A stretch of 64,000 nucleotides of DNA from assembly GCA_016748015.1 (NCBI GenBank), contig JAAOMT010000282.1, positions 228,369 through 292,368 of the forward strand, given 5' to 3'. A model generated the notes under the pieces. The model saw only the letters and a program-made list of their open reading frames with translations. It had not been told where the DNA came from and did not search any database. Source of the DNA: Geosiphon pyriformis (taxonomy: Eukaryota; Glomeromycota; Glomeromycetes; Archaeosporales; Geosiphonaceae). Positions 12,561 to 23,483 of the stretch are shown one piece after another. A program made the position numbers and the translations under genes. Numbering within the stretch: position 1 is the stretch's first letter; the number at the start of each line of letters is the position of its first letter.

Positions 12561-13820
12561 AATAAATCTAAAAACATTTCAACCCAAAAATATAACAAAA
12601 GATGAACACACAAAAATACCAACAGCTCCAGCATTATATAAATACTCAATCATTCAAGGAGAAATTATCTCAAAAAGAACAAAACAACATAAAACAGCAA
12701 TTAAAATATTTTACCAGAAAAACAGAAGAAATCCAGACCAACCAACCAGAGTAATTACAGAATCAGAAAAAGAAACAATATTGTTTAACATGCATTCAGA
12801 TCCAACAACAGGATATTTTCATAAAGAAGCAACCATAGAAAGAACCAGAAAAAGATATTATTGGCTATCAATATATCCAGACATTATACAATATGTTCAA
12901 AGTTGTGATGCTTGTCAAAGAAAAGATAGAACAAAACCCAGTGAATTATTAAGACCAATCAAAATAGAACAACCATTTGATTACATTAGAATTGACTTAG
13001 TCAGACCATTAACAATTACCAGTAGAGACAACAGATATATTGCAGTAGCTATGGACTATCTTACAAAATAGCCAGAAGCAAAAGCCATTCAAAGAGCAGA
13101 TGCAGAATCCATTGCCAAATTCATCCATCAAAATTTAATATGTCAATACGGATGTCCAAAAGAACTATTATCAGGTCAAAGAACTCATTTTGTGAATAAA
13201 ACATTAACAGAATTAAGTCAGAGATTTGGGATAAAAAGACCATTATCATCACCATATCATCCACAAACCAATGGACTTGAAAGATTCAATAGAACATTGT
13301 GTGAAGCAATCACCAAAATCAGTCAAGAAAACCAAGATGAATGGGATTTGTTTATACTATCAGTATTATTTGCTTATCGAACAATAAGACAAGATACTAT
13401 ACAAGCAACACCATTTGAATTAGTATATAGTAAAACAGCAACATTACTAGTTGAGATAGAGGTCAATACATATCCAACTGAACCAATAACAGAAGCTAAT
13501 TTCCAAGAAATATTATTGAAAAAAACATATGATCTAATAGAAACTCTAGAGAACAAATGGCGAAAAGTAGCTGATAGCATACAAAAGTCACAAGAGAAAC
13601 AAAAAAAAAAACATGATAACCAATTACCAAATAAACCAGTTGAATTCAAGATTGGAGACAAAGTACTTCTATATTGTACCAAAGTGGAAAAACAATAGAG
13701 TGGAAAATTTGACTCCAAATGGGATAGACCATTTCACATAGAAAAAATTCTTGAAAATGGAGCTTATAAATTAAGATGAAACAATAAAATTTTAACCAAA
13801 GCAGCACATGGAGATTAACT
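12561..13820 (+). pseudogene. B1: integrase
   Basis: The zinc-binding HHCC segment is seen as HSDPTTGYFHKE...CDACQRK (about 12790-12930). Core: IDLVRPL (first Asp), LLSGQRTH where the second Asp is Gly, and GLERFNRT with the Glu. The C-terminal domain FKIGDKVLLY...WDRPFHIEKIL follows to about 13790. TAG replaces Trp at 13069 and at 13696. Frames 12148-13071 and 13192-13698 cover it. Confidence 0.88.
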
Positions 13821-13966
13821 GAAACCATATCACAATATAACATCATCAATTACCAGTAATATTCTACAATTGGGAGTACAAAGAATACTAGTCCAACCAG
13901 ATAAGATTTCATAAGATTTAGAACCAATCATACTCATCGAAACAAACACAACAATTTGATATACTG

Positions 13967-14002
<36 letters not shown>
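13967..14002 (+). repeat. Poly(A) run of 36 bases
   Basis: An uninterrupted 36-base A tract lies between the integrase and ORF-X of B1. The matching position of B2 (about 22785-22800) has no such run. Confidence 0.9.
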
Positions 14003-14004
<2 letters not shown>

Positions 14005-14043
14005 ATATAAGGAACCAAAGTATGCAATGAAGACAACAGAAAA

Positions 14044-14204
14044 ATGGAAATTCCAAACCACATTCATCAACTTACCCAACAATTATTTCAAGCTGTAAAT
14101 CAACAACAATTAGACATGAAAATTGTTATCAATCACTAAACAATTTGCTATCAAAACACCAAGAAAAAAACAAAGGAAACACCATATTAGTAACTAAAGA
14201 ATGA
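14044..14204 (+). pseudogene. B1: ORF-X, 5' part (interrupted by B2)
   Basis: It begins with ATG at 14044 (MEIPNHIHQL...), preceded by AAA as in the other copies, and runs into B2 at 14205. The rest of the reading frame is at 24239-24684. ORF-X is an extra ORF after integrase shared by all elements here. Confidence 0.65.
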
Positions 14205-14272
14205 TGTTACTCATAGAAATATAGGAAATATATTAACATGATTATTAGCCAATTAAAAGTAGGCGTAGTAAA

Positions 14273-14425
14273 TGTAAAATTCCAGAATTCTTCTCAGGAA
14301 TTGCAGGATTCCAAGAATTTCAGGATTCTCTGACGAGGAATTACAAGATTCCAGAATTCTAGGATTCCTCTCATAGAAATCACAAGATTCCAAAAATTCC
14401 AGGATTCCTGTTGTGAAGAATCAAG
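14273..14425 (+). repeat. Type II LTR tandem array (about 40-bp units)
   Basis: Three to four imperfect units of the type AGGAATTRCARGATTCCA...AGGATTCC stand directly upstream of the TATA box. The same array type occurs in both C LTRs. Only a fraction of a unit is left in the B2 3' LTR. Confidence 0.75.
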
Positions 14426-14443
14426 GAATTGAGAAATCTCAAT

Positions 14444-14455
14444 TATGTATATATA
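14444..14455 (+). promoter_or_regulatory. B2 5' LTR TATA box
   Basis: TATGTATATATA lies just downstream of the repeat array. The same sequence is at the same place in type I and type II LTRs (for example 25003-25014), so it probably starts the genomic RNA. Confidence 0.55.
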
Positions 14456-15078
14456 GCAGTAGTGTTAGAAACAGAAAAAACAGAATTGATATGACAGAAT
14501 CCTTAATTCAGAAACACAAATTATCAAATAAATAAATATTTTATATCTCAAAACCATTCTCCACTATCAATACTTCATGTTGATAGTAATTGATACTTAA
14601 CCACGCTGGAACAATAGCTCTTGATCATGGCTATTGACAAGATACTAACATACCAAATTGCCTTGGCTTATTTTCTCTATTTTCTTATTTTATTTTTTTT
14701 ATTTTATTTTCTTTCCTTCTTTGATTTTGTTGTTGTATACTAATTGATTAAAAGATTAAGCACTGAGTTATTAACGTCAAGAATAGCCTGATAAAAGACC
14801 CAAAAATAAGGGTAGAATTTTATATATTATTGGATAGCTTACCAGAAAAGCATGACTGCCAGACTAAATTCGGCCACCACGCTGAGAAAAAAATTGGGAA
14901 AACTCTTGGGAAAATACATCTACTATCGACACTATTGAATCTCTGTTTATTATACAAAGGACTCTATCAAAACCTTCAGATACAATACTTACAGAACATC
15001 ATCAATGGAAGTAGTTTTGAGTACCAAGTTACAGGTTTGTTAATTAATTCAACAGCAGAAATAATCACCTGTAACATT

Positions 15079-15096
15079 TAGTGCTTCCTGTGAGGT
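15079..15096 (+). other. B2: primer-binding site
   Basis: TAGTGCTTCCTGTGAGGT starts two bases after the LTR. It matches TGGTGCTT of A and D except for one G-to-A change. From memory, yeast tRNA-Thr ends in GGAAGCA-CCA, which would pair with it; this is only a suggestion. Confidence 0.6.
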
Positions 15097-15138
15097 ATAA
15101 TTCTACAGAGAACCAACACCAACAACACCAAACCAAAA

Positions 15139-17165
15139 GTGGCAGAATCAGAAATAATAGGGACAAACCATTTAGGATTCGCGAAATCTTTATTTCAACA
15201 GTACAGCTAGCAGTTAGGTCTAAACAACAACTATTACCCAGCAGAATCAGCTTTCAACTTCTATGTCAACGAAAAAATTACTGATTTCTTAGGAAGACCA
15301 GTTGACATTGAATCAGCAAGAGAAAATTTCTATTCAGAACTAATTCAACACACCAACTTACCAAGAAATCACAGCTTTGCACCCATCATCAGAAAAATCA
15401 ACCAAGAAATTGAAAGATATACACAAAAGACATTCCCTATTACTTATCAGGACAAGAGCAAAGGAAAACTACAGACACCAGCAGTAACACTTAAAGGAAT
15501 ACAAATTCCTAACTGGAAGAAACAAAGAATCAAATCTCTGATATATCTATTATACCATCACATGCCCAAAAGTACCATCAACATCACATTAGTAAACGCA
15601 TCCACTAGTACAAAGACACTGCTAGCAAGAATTATGTTTCAGAGTAAACAAAAAAAAAACAAACTATTAGGAACATATGGTAATTATTTTGAAGAATTTA
15701 AATCAAGATCACCAACACTATCAGGATTTCGATCACCGCCTCATTAGCCAGATTTTGGAACTATCAGTCTCTGAAAAATTACTGAATCAGAAAAAGAAGA
15801 AGATGAAAATCAGGAATTTAATTACCAAAACCCGATCCTAAAAAACCCAAACATTCAAACTCAGCAACATTTAGAAAATTCGGAAGTCGAAACTCTGAAT
15901 ATTTGAACCCCGCCAAATCAAAAAAATCAAAAACCCAAGTTAATTTATCAGCAAAACTTACCTCCAGTTATTGTCATCAATTAACTACCAATTGAGCCTA
16001 TCAGTGAGCCAATTCAACCACCTCAGGTATCATCCCAACAACCGTTATCTTTTTAACAACTTTAGCAACAGCCACCACAACCACTCAACTTAGATCCAAT
16101 GGCCTACACACCAATTTCAAAACTTGACAACTTTACCAGCGAAGAGGACGACATTCAAGTATGGCTGAATGATATAGAAAAGGCCATTACAGCCAACGGA
16201 TGGAATAACGCCTGAGCAATGTAAGCCATTCTCTACTTTCTCAAGGATATCGCCAATTCATGGTACCAGAGCTTGATTAATAAACCACAAGATTTTGATG
16301 TCTTCAAAGTAGAATTCCTAAGATACTTCAGCAACAATAACAGTATCAATCGCCTAGTCAACACATTTACTACCATGAAACAAGGAGAAACTGAAGCAAT
16401 CACCACTTACCTAGAATACTTCTATTGAAATCTGCACCAAATTCAAGCAATTAATGCCAACTACTTCACAGCACCACAAATCCTCAACCAGTTTATCCAT
16501 GGCCTGTACAGCAGCATCTTGCAACATGTATATCTGTTGCATCCAGGCACACTTCAAGACACAGTCACATGTGCCAGAGATTTTAAATCCACTGAGTCAG
16601 AGACCAACCACGCTCAAGCCATTAATCTAATAATGAACGGATCATCTAAATTGGATTCCAAATTGGAGAAGTTCAGTAAAACAATTAATAAGAGATTAGA
16701 AGGATACTTAGCTGACAATCACGCCATTTATCAGCCTCCACAATAATGCAACAATCAAGAAAACTTTACTCATGGCCAAAATCAACCATGTCTATCATCA
16801 TCAACCAATCAACAATGACAACAGGAAACACATATCTGCTACTATTGTGGTAAACAAGAACATATTCAAATCGACTGCCGCCAGCATTTAAATAACCAAT
16901 GATCAGGAAATCAATATCAAAATCCCAATCGCCAGTTCTTAATTTCGAATTATCAATCAAACTCAACACAATATCAAACTACTTACCTGCCAATAATGCA
17001 GCAATCAATTTATCCACCACCAGTATATCAAGTGCCAATTTATTAACCAACAGCCCCAATTTATCAACAACAGCCACAGGTAATGTATCAACCACAACTG
17101 CCAACAATCTATTAACCCTAAACAATTCAGACCCCACCACAAAACTTACTGGCCAGTGAAATCCA
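15139..17165 (+). pseudogene. B2: gag with CCHC zinc knuckle
   Basis: The first codon at the conserved start is GTG (GTGGCAGAATCAG). The N-terminal block GFAKSLFQQYS and AESAFNFYVNEK is followed by a Pro/Gln/Asn-rich spacer. The gag domain lies at about 16080-16740 (VWLNDIEKAI, SWYQSL, RYFSNNNSINRL) and the knuckle at 16837-16878 (C-YYC-GKQEHIQID-C). Stops at former Trp and Gln codons break it into pieces. Start choice is discussed in the findings. Confidence 0.8.
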
Positions 17166-18060
17166 AAAGCCAAGAATCATGCAGCAAAACTGGAGATCGT
17201 CAATGGTAGTTCATCAGCCGATCCCCAGCCCATTCAGTCAAACAAAATTTTGTCAATGGAATTTGGGTGCTGGGAATCCCCAAAACCCGAATTCCCAGAA
17301 CTATTTAAGTCTCCTGGTTATTCCAGAAGACGTCTCACCCAGCAACTAGGAACCTACCCAAAAACAACAAACACATACCAGCAATATTCTGCCAGCAACA
17401 GTCACCAATGACAAATCACTGGACGCCATTTTTCTATTCGAACTCGAGGAACTGTCAAACATGCCATTATTTAGTAGAGCTACACTGAAAGAAAAGCCAA
17501 TTATTGCCATGTACACTGATATGAAAATTGATGGCCATCACATCAAACTAATTCTTGACAGTGGTTCAGCAGGCAGCATCATCACATGACAACTCATAGA
17601 TCAATTAGGTCGCCAAATTGATCGAACTGTTAGCGCCAGAATCATCACGGCTGATAGAATGACCAAAACTCTAATCGGTGAAATCGATAACTTACCAATT
17701 GAAATTAATGGCATTATAGTACTAATCAAAGTACTTGTTATGGAAGTCACTCAATACCAAGCTCTAGTTGGTAATGACTGACTGTTCAAGATGAACACCA
17801 CTCTAAACTGGAATACATAAGAGCTCCAACTCAGCCAGAACGGGTGACACACGCACGTACTAGCAACATATGGCCACTTCAAGGCTACCAGCACCACAGC
17901 ACCACTAATCAACTTCGAGGAAGAAAAACCAAAACCTACCTGGGAAGCCTACCAAGTGTTGTGGGCTGATGAAGAACACAACAAGCTGCCACCAATACTC
18001 TCTTGGGATGACAACGGGAAAAAAAAGCAGACAAACGAACTTACCTGGGAAACTGACGAT
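17166..18060 (+). pseudogene. B2: retropepsin-like protease
   Basis: The active-site segment KLILDSGSAGSII near 17545-17590 is fully conserved (DSG triad intact). The flap region GEIDNLPIEINGI and ALVGND follow, then the conserved tail WEAYQVLWADEE near 17940. TGA codons at about 17587 and 17779 and TAA near 17818 replace Gln or Trp codons of relatives. A good active site in a broken frame. Confidence 0.82.
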
Positions 18061-18209
18061 CTGACTTGGAACAACGAATAAAAAGAAGTCTCCAGTTGGG
18101 AATAGAACAAAGATAAGGGAAAAGGAAAAAAAAAGGAAGAAGGAACACCACCAACTACCACCATTTATAATTCCTACACTCACCACACTCCACAACAATC
18201 CAATTATTG

Positions 18210-18576
18210 ATGGCCAAGACTTGTGTGTGTCAATTGCGACAAAAAACTGTTGTCAATGGGTGCATGCTGTGGTGACGATGAGGAATACCACACCACAACA
18301 AAGTTCTACTGTCGTCCATGCTTACTCGAATGTTTTGGACGACCAAAGAGGCAAGGAAAATGGGATAGTCAACCTTGTCTCACTTGTGGGGAGACTCTGC
18401 TAGATGAAGGAATGTGGAATGACATTCTGGAGAGAAAAAGAACATGCAATGTGTTCTGCCAATACATGATCCTCATCAGCAACTGGGTCGAGAAAAAAAC
18501 ACCCATAGAAGCTATCTGAAGAAGAGCTGTATAGCGATTAGACAGTTGTCCACACAATGATAATGAATTATAGTGG
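18210..18576 (+). pseudogene. B2: Cys-rich module, first part
   Basis: Conserved pattern: CVNC-x4-LLSMGA, then FYCRPCLLECFGRPKRQGKW, CLTCGETLLDEGMWN and C-x3-CQY. The frame 18223-18519 holds most of it. D shows the same order with about half the residues identical, including the FG-x-PKR-x-GKW signature. This looks like two or more zinc sites. Position between protease and dUTPase suggests it is part of the Gag-Pol polyprotein. I cannot name the domain. Confidence 0.6.
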
Positions 18577-20193
18577 ATGGCAACTGCCAAAATTGAAGGC
18601 GCGTTGCCAGAAGAAATCAGAACAATTAAAAACAACCCACCAGAACCCATCGAGCTTGACTGGAATGCAGAACCAGTCATAAATTTTCTGGAACCAGAAG
18701 AGTTCTATAAACACTACCAAAACTTGGCACTCACTAAAGAAGAACAAAAACAATGCCTAGCACAATTGAATACAAGACTGTGTCACCATTGTTTAATTCC
18801 CAGTGACTTTGAATATTGTGATGATTGTGACTTCATTTACAATCCACCACCACGCATGATCTACACAATCCCCGAAGAGAAAGAACTAATCAATAGCTGT
18901 GCATTGGAGTCGGAATTGCCACTCAATCCCGATTCAAACCCCAACAACAACAATGATGAGAATAATGATTCCAGCTCTGTTCAAAACAGCAATGACAATG
19001 ACAATGATATCAACTCAGATTCAAACTCCAACCTAAGCTATGAACAATATATCGTGCTTCCTGACTTCACCAAGGAACAAGAACTGAAATGGTTCAGCAA
19101 TAATAATGAAAGTATTATGCCAGAACGCATACACGATACTGATGCAGGATTTGATCTGAAATATCTGGGAACAGAAGCCATCAAATTGGAACCACATTCA
19201 CACACTTGCATTAATCTGAAAGTAGCACTAGAAATTCTGGCAACAACAATGGTTCAATTAGCATCCAGGAGTAGTTTAGCAAAAAGAGGGATTAATATAA
19301 GAGGAGGAATAATTGATGCAGGATATGTAGGAAATATTATCACTATGCTACAAAATGACTCAGAAAAGACCTATATAATAGAGCCCAACAAAAAGATGGC
19401 ACAGGCAATATTCCTGCCTCTGGTTAGAGTAGCTTAGTTAGTATCAGTGGGAAAGAGAAAGGAATTAGGAATAACAGTGAGAGGAATACAGGGATTCGGA
19501 TCAATAGATAGAATAGATGTACCAGTTAATATGGCAGAGAAAGAAATTGTTGGCCAAGAAGAAATTATCTCAACCAGTCAAGCTATTTCTATTTTACCAT
19601 ATAACCAGTACATGCTAGCAATAGAAAGGAAGGAAAAAGACCAAGCACAAATTTTTGAAGCAAAAGCCAGTCTTTGTGAATTAAGAGAAGTTGGACTCAT
19701 CAATCTCCACATACCAGCCAAAGATTACAGTCATATCAAAATTCCCATCTACAACAATACAAAAAATGTCATAAAAATACCAGCCGGAACCATTATTGAA
19801 TACTTAAATACTAAAATAGAGGATCAACCACCAAACCCTATTCCAGACTTTCCACAACTTTGTGGATATGTTGATATCACATTACAAACAATATACGGAC
19901 AAAGTGAATGTTATTTGCTCCAACCAGAACAATTGGAACAAATGAACATGGGAAACTTAGATCCATTCCAATATATGCAACTCAAGATGTTGCTCAACCA
20001 GTTCAATGATATCTTTGCCAGCGAAAATGAGTTTGGCCAAACTGATATCATCCAGCATCAGATCAATATTGGAGATGCAATGCCCATCAAACAGCAAGCA
20101 TACAGAGTACCACCAGCCAGCCATGAAATCATCTGTCAAGAGATCAACCAGATGCTTAACAATGGGTTAATTCAGCCATCAATGAGCCCATAG
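18577..20193 (+). pseudogene. B2: second Cys cluster, dUTPase domain and linker
   Basis: Frame 18577-19437 (286 aa): Cys pairs C69/C72 and C81/C84, an Asn/Asp-rich spacer at about 113-150, then dUTPase motif 1 DAGFDL (189-194), motif 2 SRSS (230-233), motif 3 GIIDAGYVG (244-252, catalytic Asp247) and motif 4 KMAQ (273-276). A TAG at 19435-19437 separates frame 19447-20193 (248 aa), which has motif 5 RGIQGFGS at its start and then the beta-rich linker and the ASHEI segment before RT. Motifs 1 to 4 are complete; motif 5 ends in SID instead of STG. Confidence 0.85.
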
Positions 20194-21330
20194 TCATCAC
20201 TAGTAGTACTTGTCCAAAAGAAGAATAGAAAGATCCAATTTTGTGTGAACTACAGAAAACTAAATAGTGTAACTCGTGGAGACAGCTATTCAACTCTACA
20301 GATACAAAAACTATTCGATGCTTTTGGCGGGAACAAATGGTTTTCAACATTAGACTTGGACAGTGGTTACTGACAAGTAGCCATGGATCCAGCTGACAAA
20401 AAGAAAATGGCATTCACCATGAGAGAAGAGAATTTTGAATTTGAAGTAATGCCATTCAGTTTAACCAATGTATCAGCCACTTTCCAATGGCTAATGGAAA
20501 TTGTCTATACTGGCTTATTGTAGAAATCAGTAGTTGTATACTTAGATGACACCAACATATTCTCAAAAACATTTGATGATTATCTTCATCATCTTCAACA
20601 AGTGTTCGAAAGACTGAAAAAAGTAAGACTAAAGTTAAATGCAACAAAGTGCTTTTTTGGCAAGACAAAACTAAAATTCTTGGGACACATAGTCAGCAAA
20701 GATGGCATCAAAACGGATCCAGAGAAAATAGAGATAGTAAAGAACTTTCCAGTACCAACCAATATGACTGAATTGAAATCATTCTTGGGATTCACAAGCT
20801 ATTATCAACACTTTATAAAGAACTTTTCAAAGATAGCTCAACTGCTCAATAATTTGCAAATCAAGAATACCAAATATGAATGGACAGAAAGTCAACAAGA
20901 AGCTTTTGATATTCTGAAAAGAAAGCTCATTCAAGCTCCAGTACTGATCTACCCAGATCACAACAAACCATTCATCATTACCACTAATGCATCTGGCCAA
21001 GCATTGGGAGCAGTACTATCTCAGAAGGAACCAGACAGCAGAAAACATCCAGTAGCATATGCCAGCTGAGGTCTAACACCAGCCGAAAAGAACTATGGAA
21101 CACCCAAATTAGAACATTTAGCAATCTATTGGGCAGTCATGAAGTGGAATAAATACTTGAGCCAAAAGTTTGATATATACACGGATCATAAAGGGTTAAC
21201 ATCACTTCAAAAGCAAGAATTTGATAACGGCTGCCAATCCAAATAGAAAATAGCACTATCATGATATACTTATACTATACACTATAAGAAAGAAAAAGAC
21301 AATGGAAATGCCGACGGTTTGTTGTAAATG
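20194..21330 (+). pseudogene. B2: reverse transcriptase and RNase H
   Basis: RT motifs: VVLVQKKN, FCVNYRKLN, TLDLDSGY, EVMPFSLTN and the catalytic YLDD at 20539-20550 (intact). TAG/TGA codons before and after replace Trp. The frame 20602-21069 (155 aa) carries FLGHIVSKDG, FLGFTSYYQHF and the RNase H start IITTNASGQALGAVL (first Asp is Asn). Further RNase H signs are LAIYWAVMKW and YTDHKGLTS. A stop splits RNase H at about 21067. Confidence 0.88.
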
Positions 21331-22645
21331 AAACAAATCTAAGAACATTTTAACACAAAAATATAACAAAACCAGAACAATAACAACAAAAATATAACAA
21401 AAGATAAACATACAAAAATATTAACAACTTCAACATTATATAAAGACTCAACAGTTCAAGGAGAATTTATCTCAAACGGAATGAAAGAGTATCAAACTAC
21501 AATCAAAATATTTTATCACTCACCAAAATATACTTTATTGGAAAAATAGAAAAGATCCAGATCAACCAATCAGAAAAATTACAGAGTCAGAAAAAGAGAC
21601 AATATTATTTAACATATACGCAGATTCAACAGCAAGACATTTTCACAAAAAAGCAACCATAGAAAGAATCAGAAAAAGATACTATTGGTTATCAATGTAT
21701 CCAGACATCATCTAATATGTTCAAAATTGTGATGCTTGTCAGCAAAGAAGAGGTATAAAACCCAGTGAACTGTTAAGATCAATCAAAGTGGGACAACCAT
21801 TTGACCGTATTGGAATTGATTTAGTCAGACCATTAACAATCACCAGCAGAAGAAACAAATACATAGCAGTAACTATGGACTATCTCACTAAATGGCCAGA
21901 GGTGAAAGCAATTCAAAGAGTGGATACAAAATCTGTTGCCGAATTCATTCATCAGGATTTGATTTGTTGACATGGATGTCCAAAAGAACTATTATCAGAC
22001 CAAGGAACTCATTTTGTAAACAGAACATTAACAGAATTGAGCCAAAGATTCGGAATCAAGAGACCATTATCATCATCATACCATCCACAAACCAATAGAT
22101 TAGTAGAAAGATTCAACAGAACATTGTGTGAAGCAATAGCTAAGCTCAGCCAAAAAAACCAGAATGATTGGGATTTGTTTATACCATCAGTACTATTTGC
22201 TTATTGGACAATAAAACAAGATACTACACAAGCAACACCATTTAAATTAGTGTATGGGAGAACAGCAACGTTACCAGTAGAAAGAGAAATTAATACATAT
22301 CCAGCTAAACCAATAACAGAAGAAAATTTTCAAGAAACATTGCTGAGAAGAACATATAACTTAATGGAAACATTGGAAAACAAACGAAGAAGAGCAGCTG
22401 ATAATATTCAAAAGTCACAAAAAAAACAGAAAAAAAAACACGATAGTCAACTACCAGACAAACCAGTTAAATTCAAGATTGGAGACAAAGTATTACTATA
22501 TCATACCAAAGTGGAAAAACAATGGAGTGGAAAATTTGACCCCAAATGGGACAGACCATTTCACATAGAAGAAATTCTAGAAAATGGAGCTTACAAATTA
22601 AGATTGGATAACAAAATTTTAACCAAAGCAGCACATAGAGATTGA
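21331..22645 (+). pseudogene. B2: integrase (D-D-E present)
   Basis: HHCC region about 21610-21760 (CDACQQRR). Core: FDRIGIDLVRPL (first Asp, frame 21788-21970), LLSDQGTHFVN (second Asp, about 21990-22020) and LVERFNRT (Glu, frame 22037-22645). The C-terminal part FKIGDKVLLYHTKVEKQWSGKF and WDRPFHIEEILENGAYKLR is uninterrupted to 22645. The frame shifts and one TGA break continuity at about 21968. No chromodomain is visible. Confidence 0.9.
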
Positions 22646-22840
22646 CTGAAACCATATCACAACATCACACTACCATTTACCAGTAATATTTCTCAATTAG
22701 GAGTACAGAGAATACTAGTCCAACCAAATGAGATTTCACGAGATCTGGAACCAATCATTATTATCAACAACAACATGTTAAATTGATTTAGCAAAAGAAT
22801 ATATAAAGACACGGTAGATGCAACAGGAAATATCAGAAAA

Positions 22841-23425
22841 ATAGAAATTACAAACAATATTTACTCACTAGCACAACAACTCTTTCAATTAATCCAACAC
22901 CAGGAAATGAAGATTACAATCAATTAACAAACCATTCGATATCAAGATACTAGAAAGACATTGCAACTCAGAACAAAGAAGAAAACTGAAAATATGGTAG
23001 ACAAAATCATTGCGAAAGTAAAATTAGCAATAAAAGAGTCAACAAAAGAAGCACTATATCAAGAGCTGACTAAAAAAACTTGGAATTGGTGGATACAACA
23101 ATTTCCAAGAAATTATTGTTACTTTTACTTGGGGCAACACATAAATATCCAGAATCTATATACAGATAAAACAAAGCAATTATTCAACAAAAGAATACTA
23201 CAACAATTAGAACATTTTGTGAGAAAGAACAACTTAGTCACACAGGCCCAAGCCATGTACCAAATACACACAGCATTTCAAAATAGACCAGAAATATTGC
23301 TTAGCAAAGCAATGGATATGGTTACCAGTAATCAATTGAGAAAGATCACCAATGCTCAATTTGAAAAATTACAGATCCAAATAACACAAGTAATTGTCGA
23401 AAACAAAATCCAGAAAATACTTTAA
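22841..23425 (+). pseudogene. B2: ORF-X (extra 3' ORF)
   Basis: This is the counterpart of the ORF that begins with ATG in B1 and C; here the first codon is ATA. One TAA at 22925-22927 interrupts it, after which about 165 codons are open to 23425. Features: basic N-terminus, a W-rich segment TWNWWIQQFPRNYCYFYLGQ, then helical sequence rich in Gln, Lys and Leu. No signal peptide, membrane segment or zinc motif, so it does not look like an envelope gene. Function unknown. Confidence 0.6.
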
Positions 23426-23468
23426 GAGGGGGAATTAAATGAGTTGAATTTTAATAGAGCTCAATATT

Positions 23469-23483
23469 AAAAGGAGGGAATAA
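23469..23483 (+). other. B2: polypurine tract
   Basis: AAAAGGAGGGAATAA abuts the 3' LTR and would prime plus-strand DNA synthesis. Confidence 0.75.

Larger units (their letters stand above)
6412..14204 (+). mobile_element. Ty3/gypsy retrotransposon B1, segment 1 (leader to ORF-X)
   Basis: This is the internal region of a type I gypsy element: gag, protease, Cys-rich module, dUTPase, RT, RNase H, integrase and the start of ORF-X. Its 5' LTR and PBS are displaced to the left of the window by the insertion of A. The second segment (24239-25655) continues ORF-X exactly where B2 interrupts it and ends in a type I LTR. It lost key residues in protease (DSG to NSG), RT (YLDD to YLDN) and integrase (second Asp to Gly). 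Confidence 0.9.
14205..15076 (+). repeat. B2: 5' LTR (type II), 872 bp
   Basis: It begins TGTTACTCATAG and ends CACCTGTAACA. It contains the type II repeat array (14273-14425), a TATA box, AATAAATAAAT near 14527 and T-rich U5 sequence. Its partner at 23484-24238 is 117 bp shorter, mainly because the array is contracted. Confidence 0.92.

Noticed and set aside
11386-13071. Reassigned genetic code (stops read as Trp or Gln)
   Set aside because: TAA, TAG and TGA all occur at former Trp and Gln codons, and the same positions hold TGG or CAA/CAG in sister copies. Catalytic residues are lost as well. Point decay explains this better.
14195-14210. Target site duplication of B2
   Set aside because: Left AATGA and right ACAAC do not match; the insertion is supported by the split ORF-X instead.
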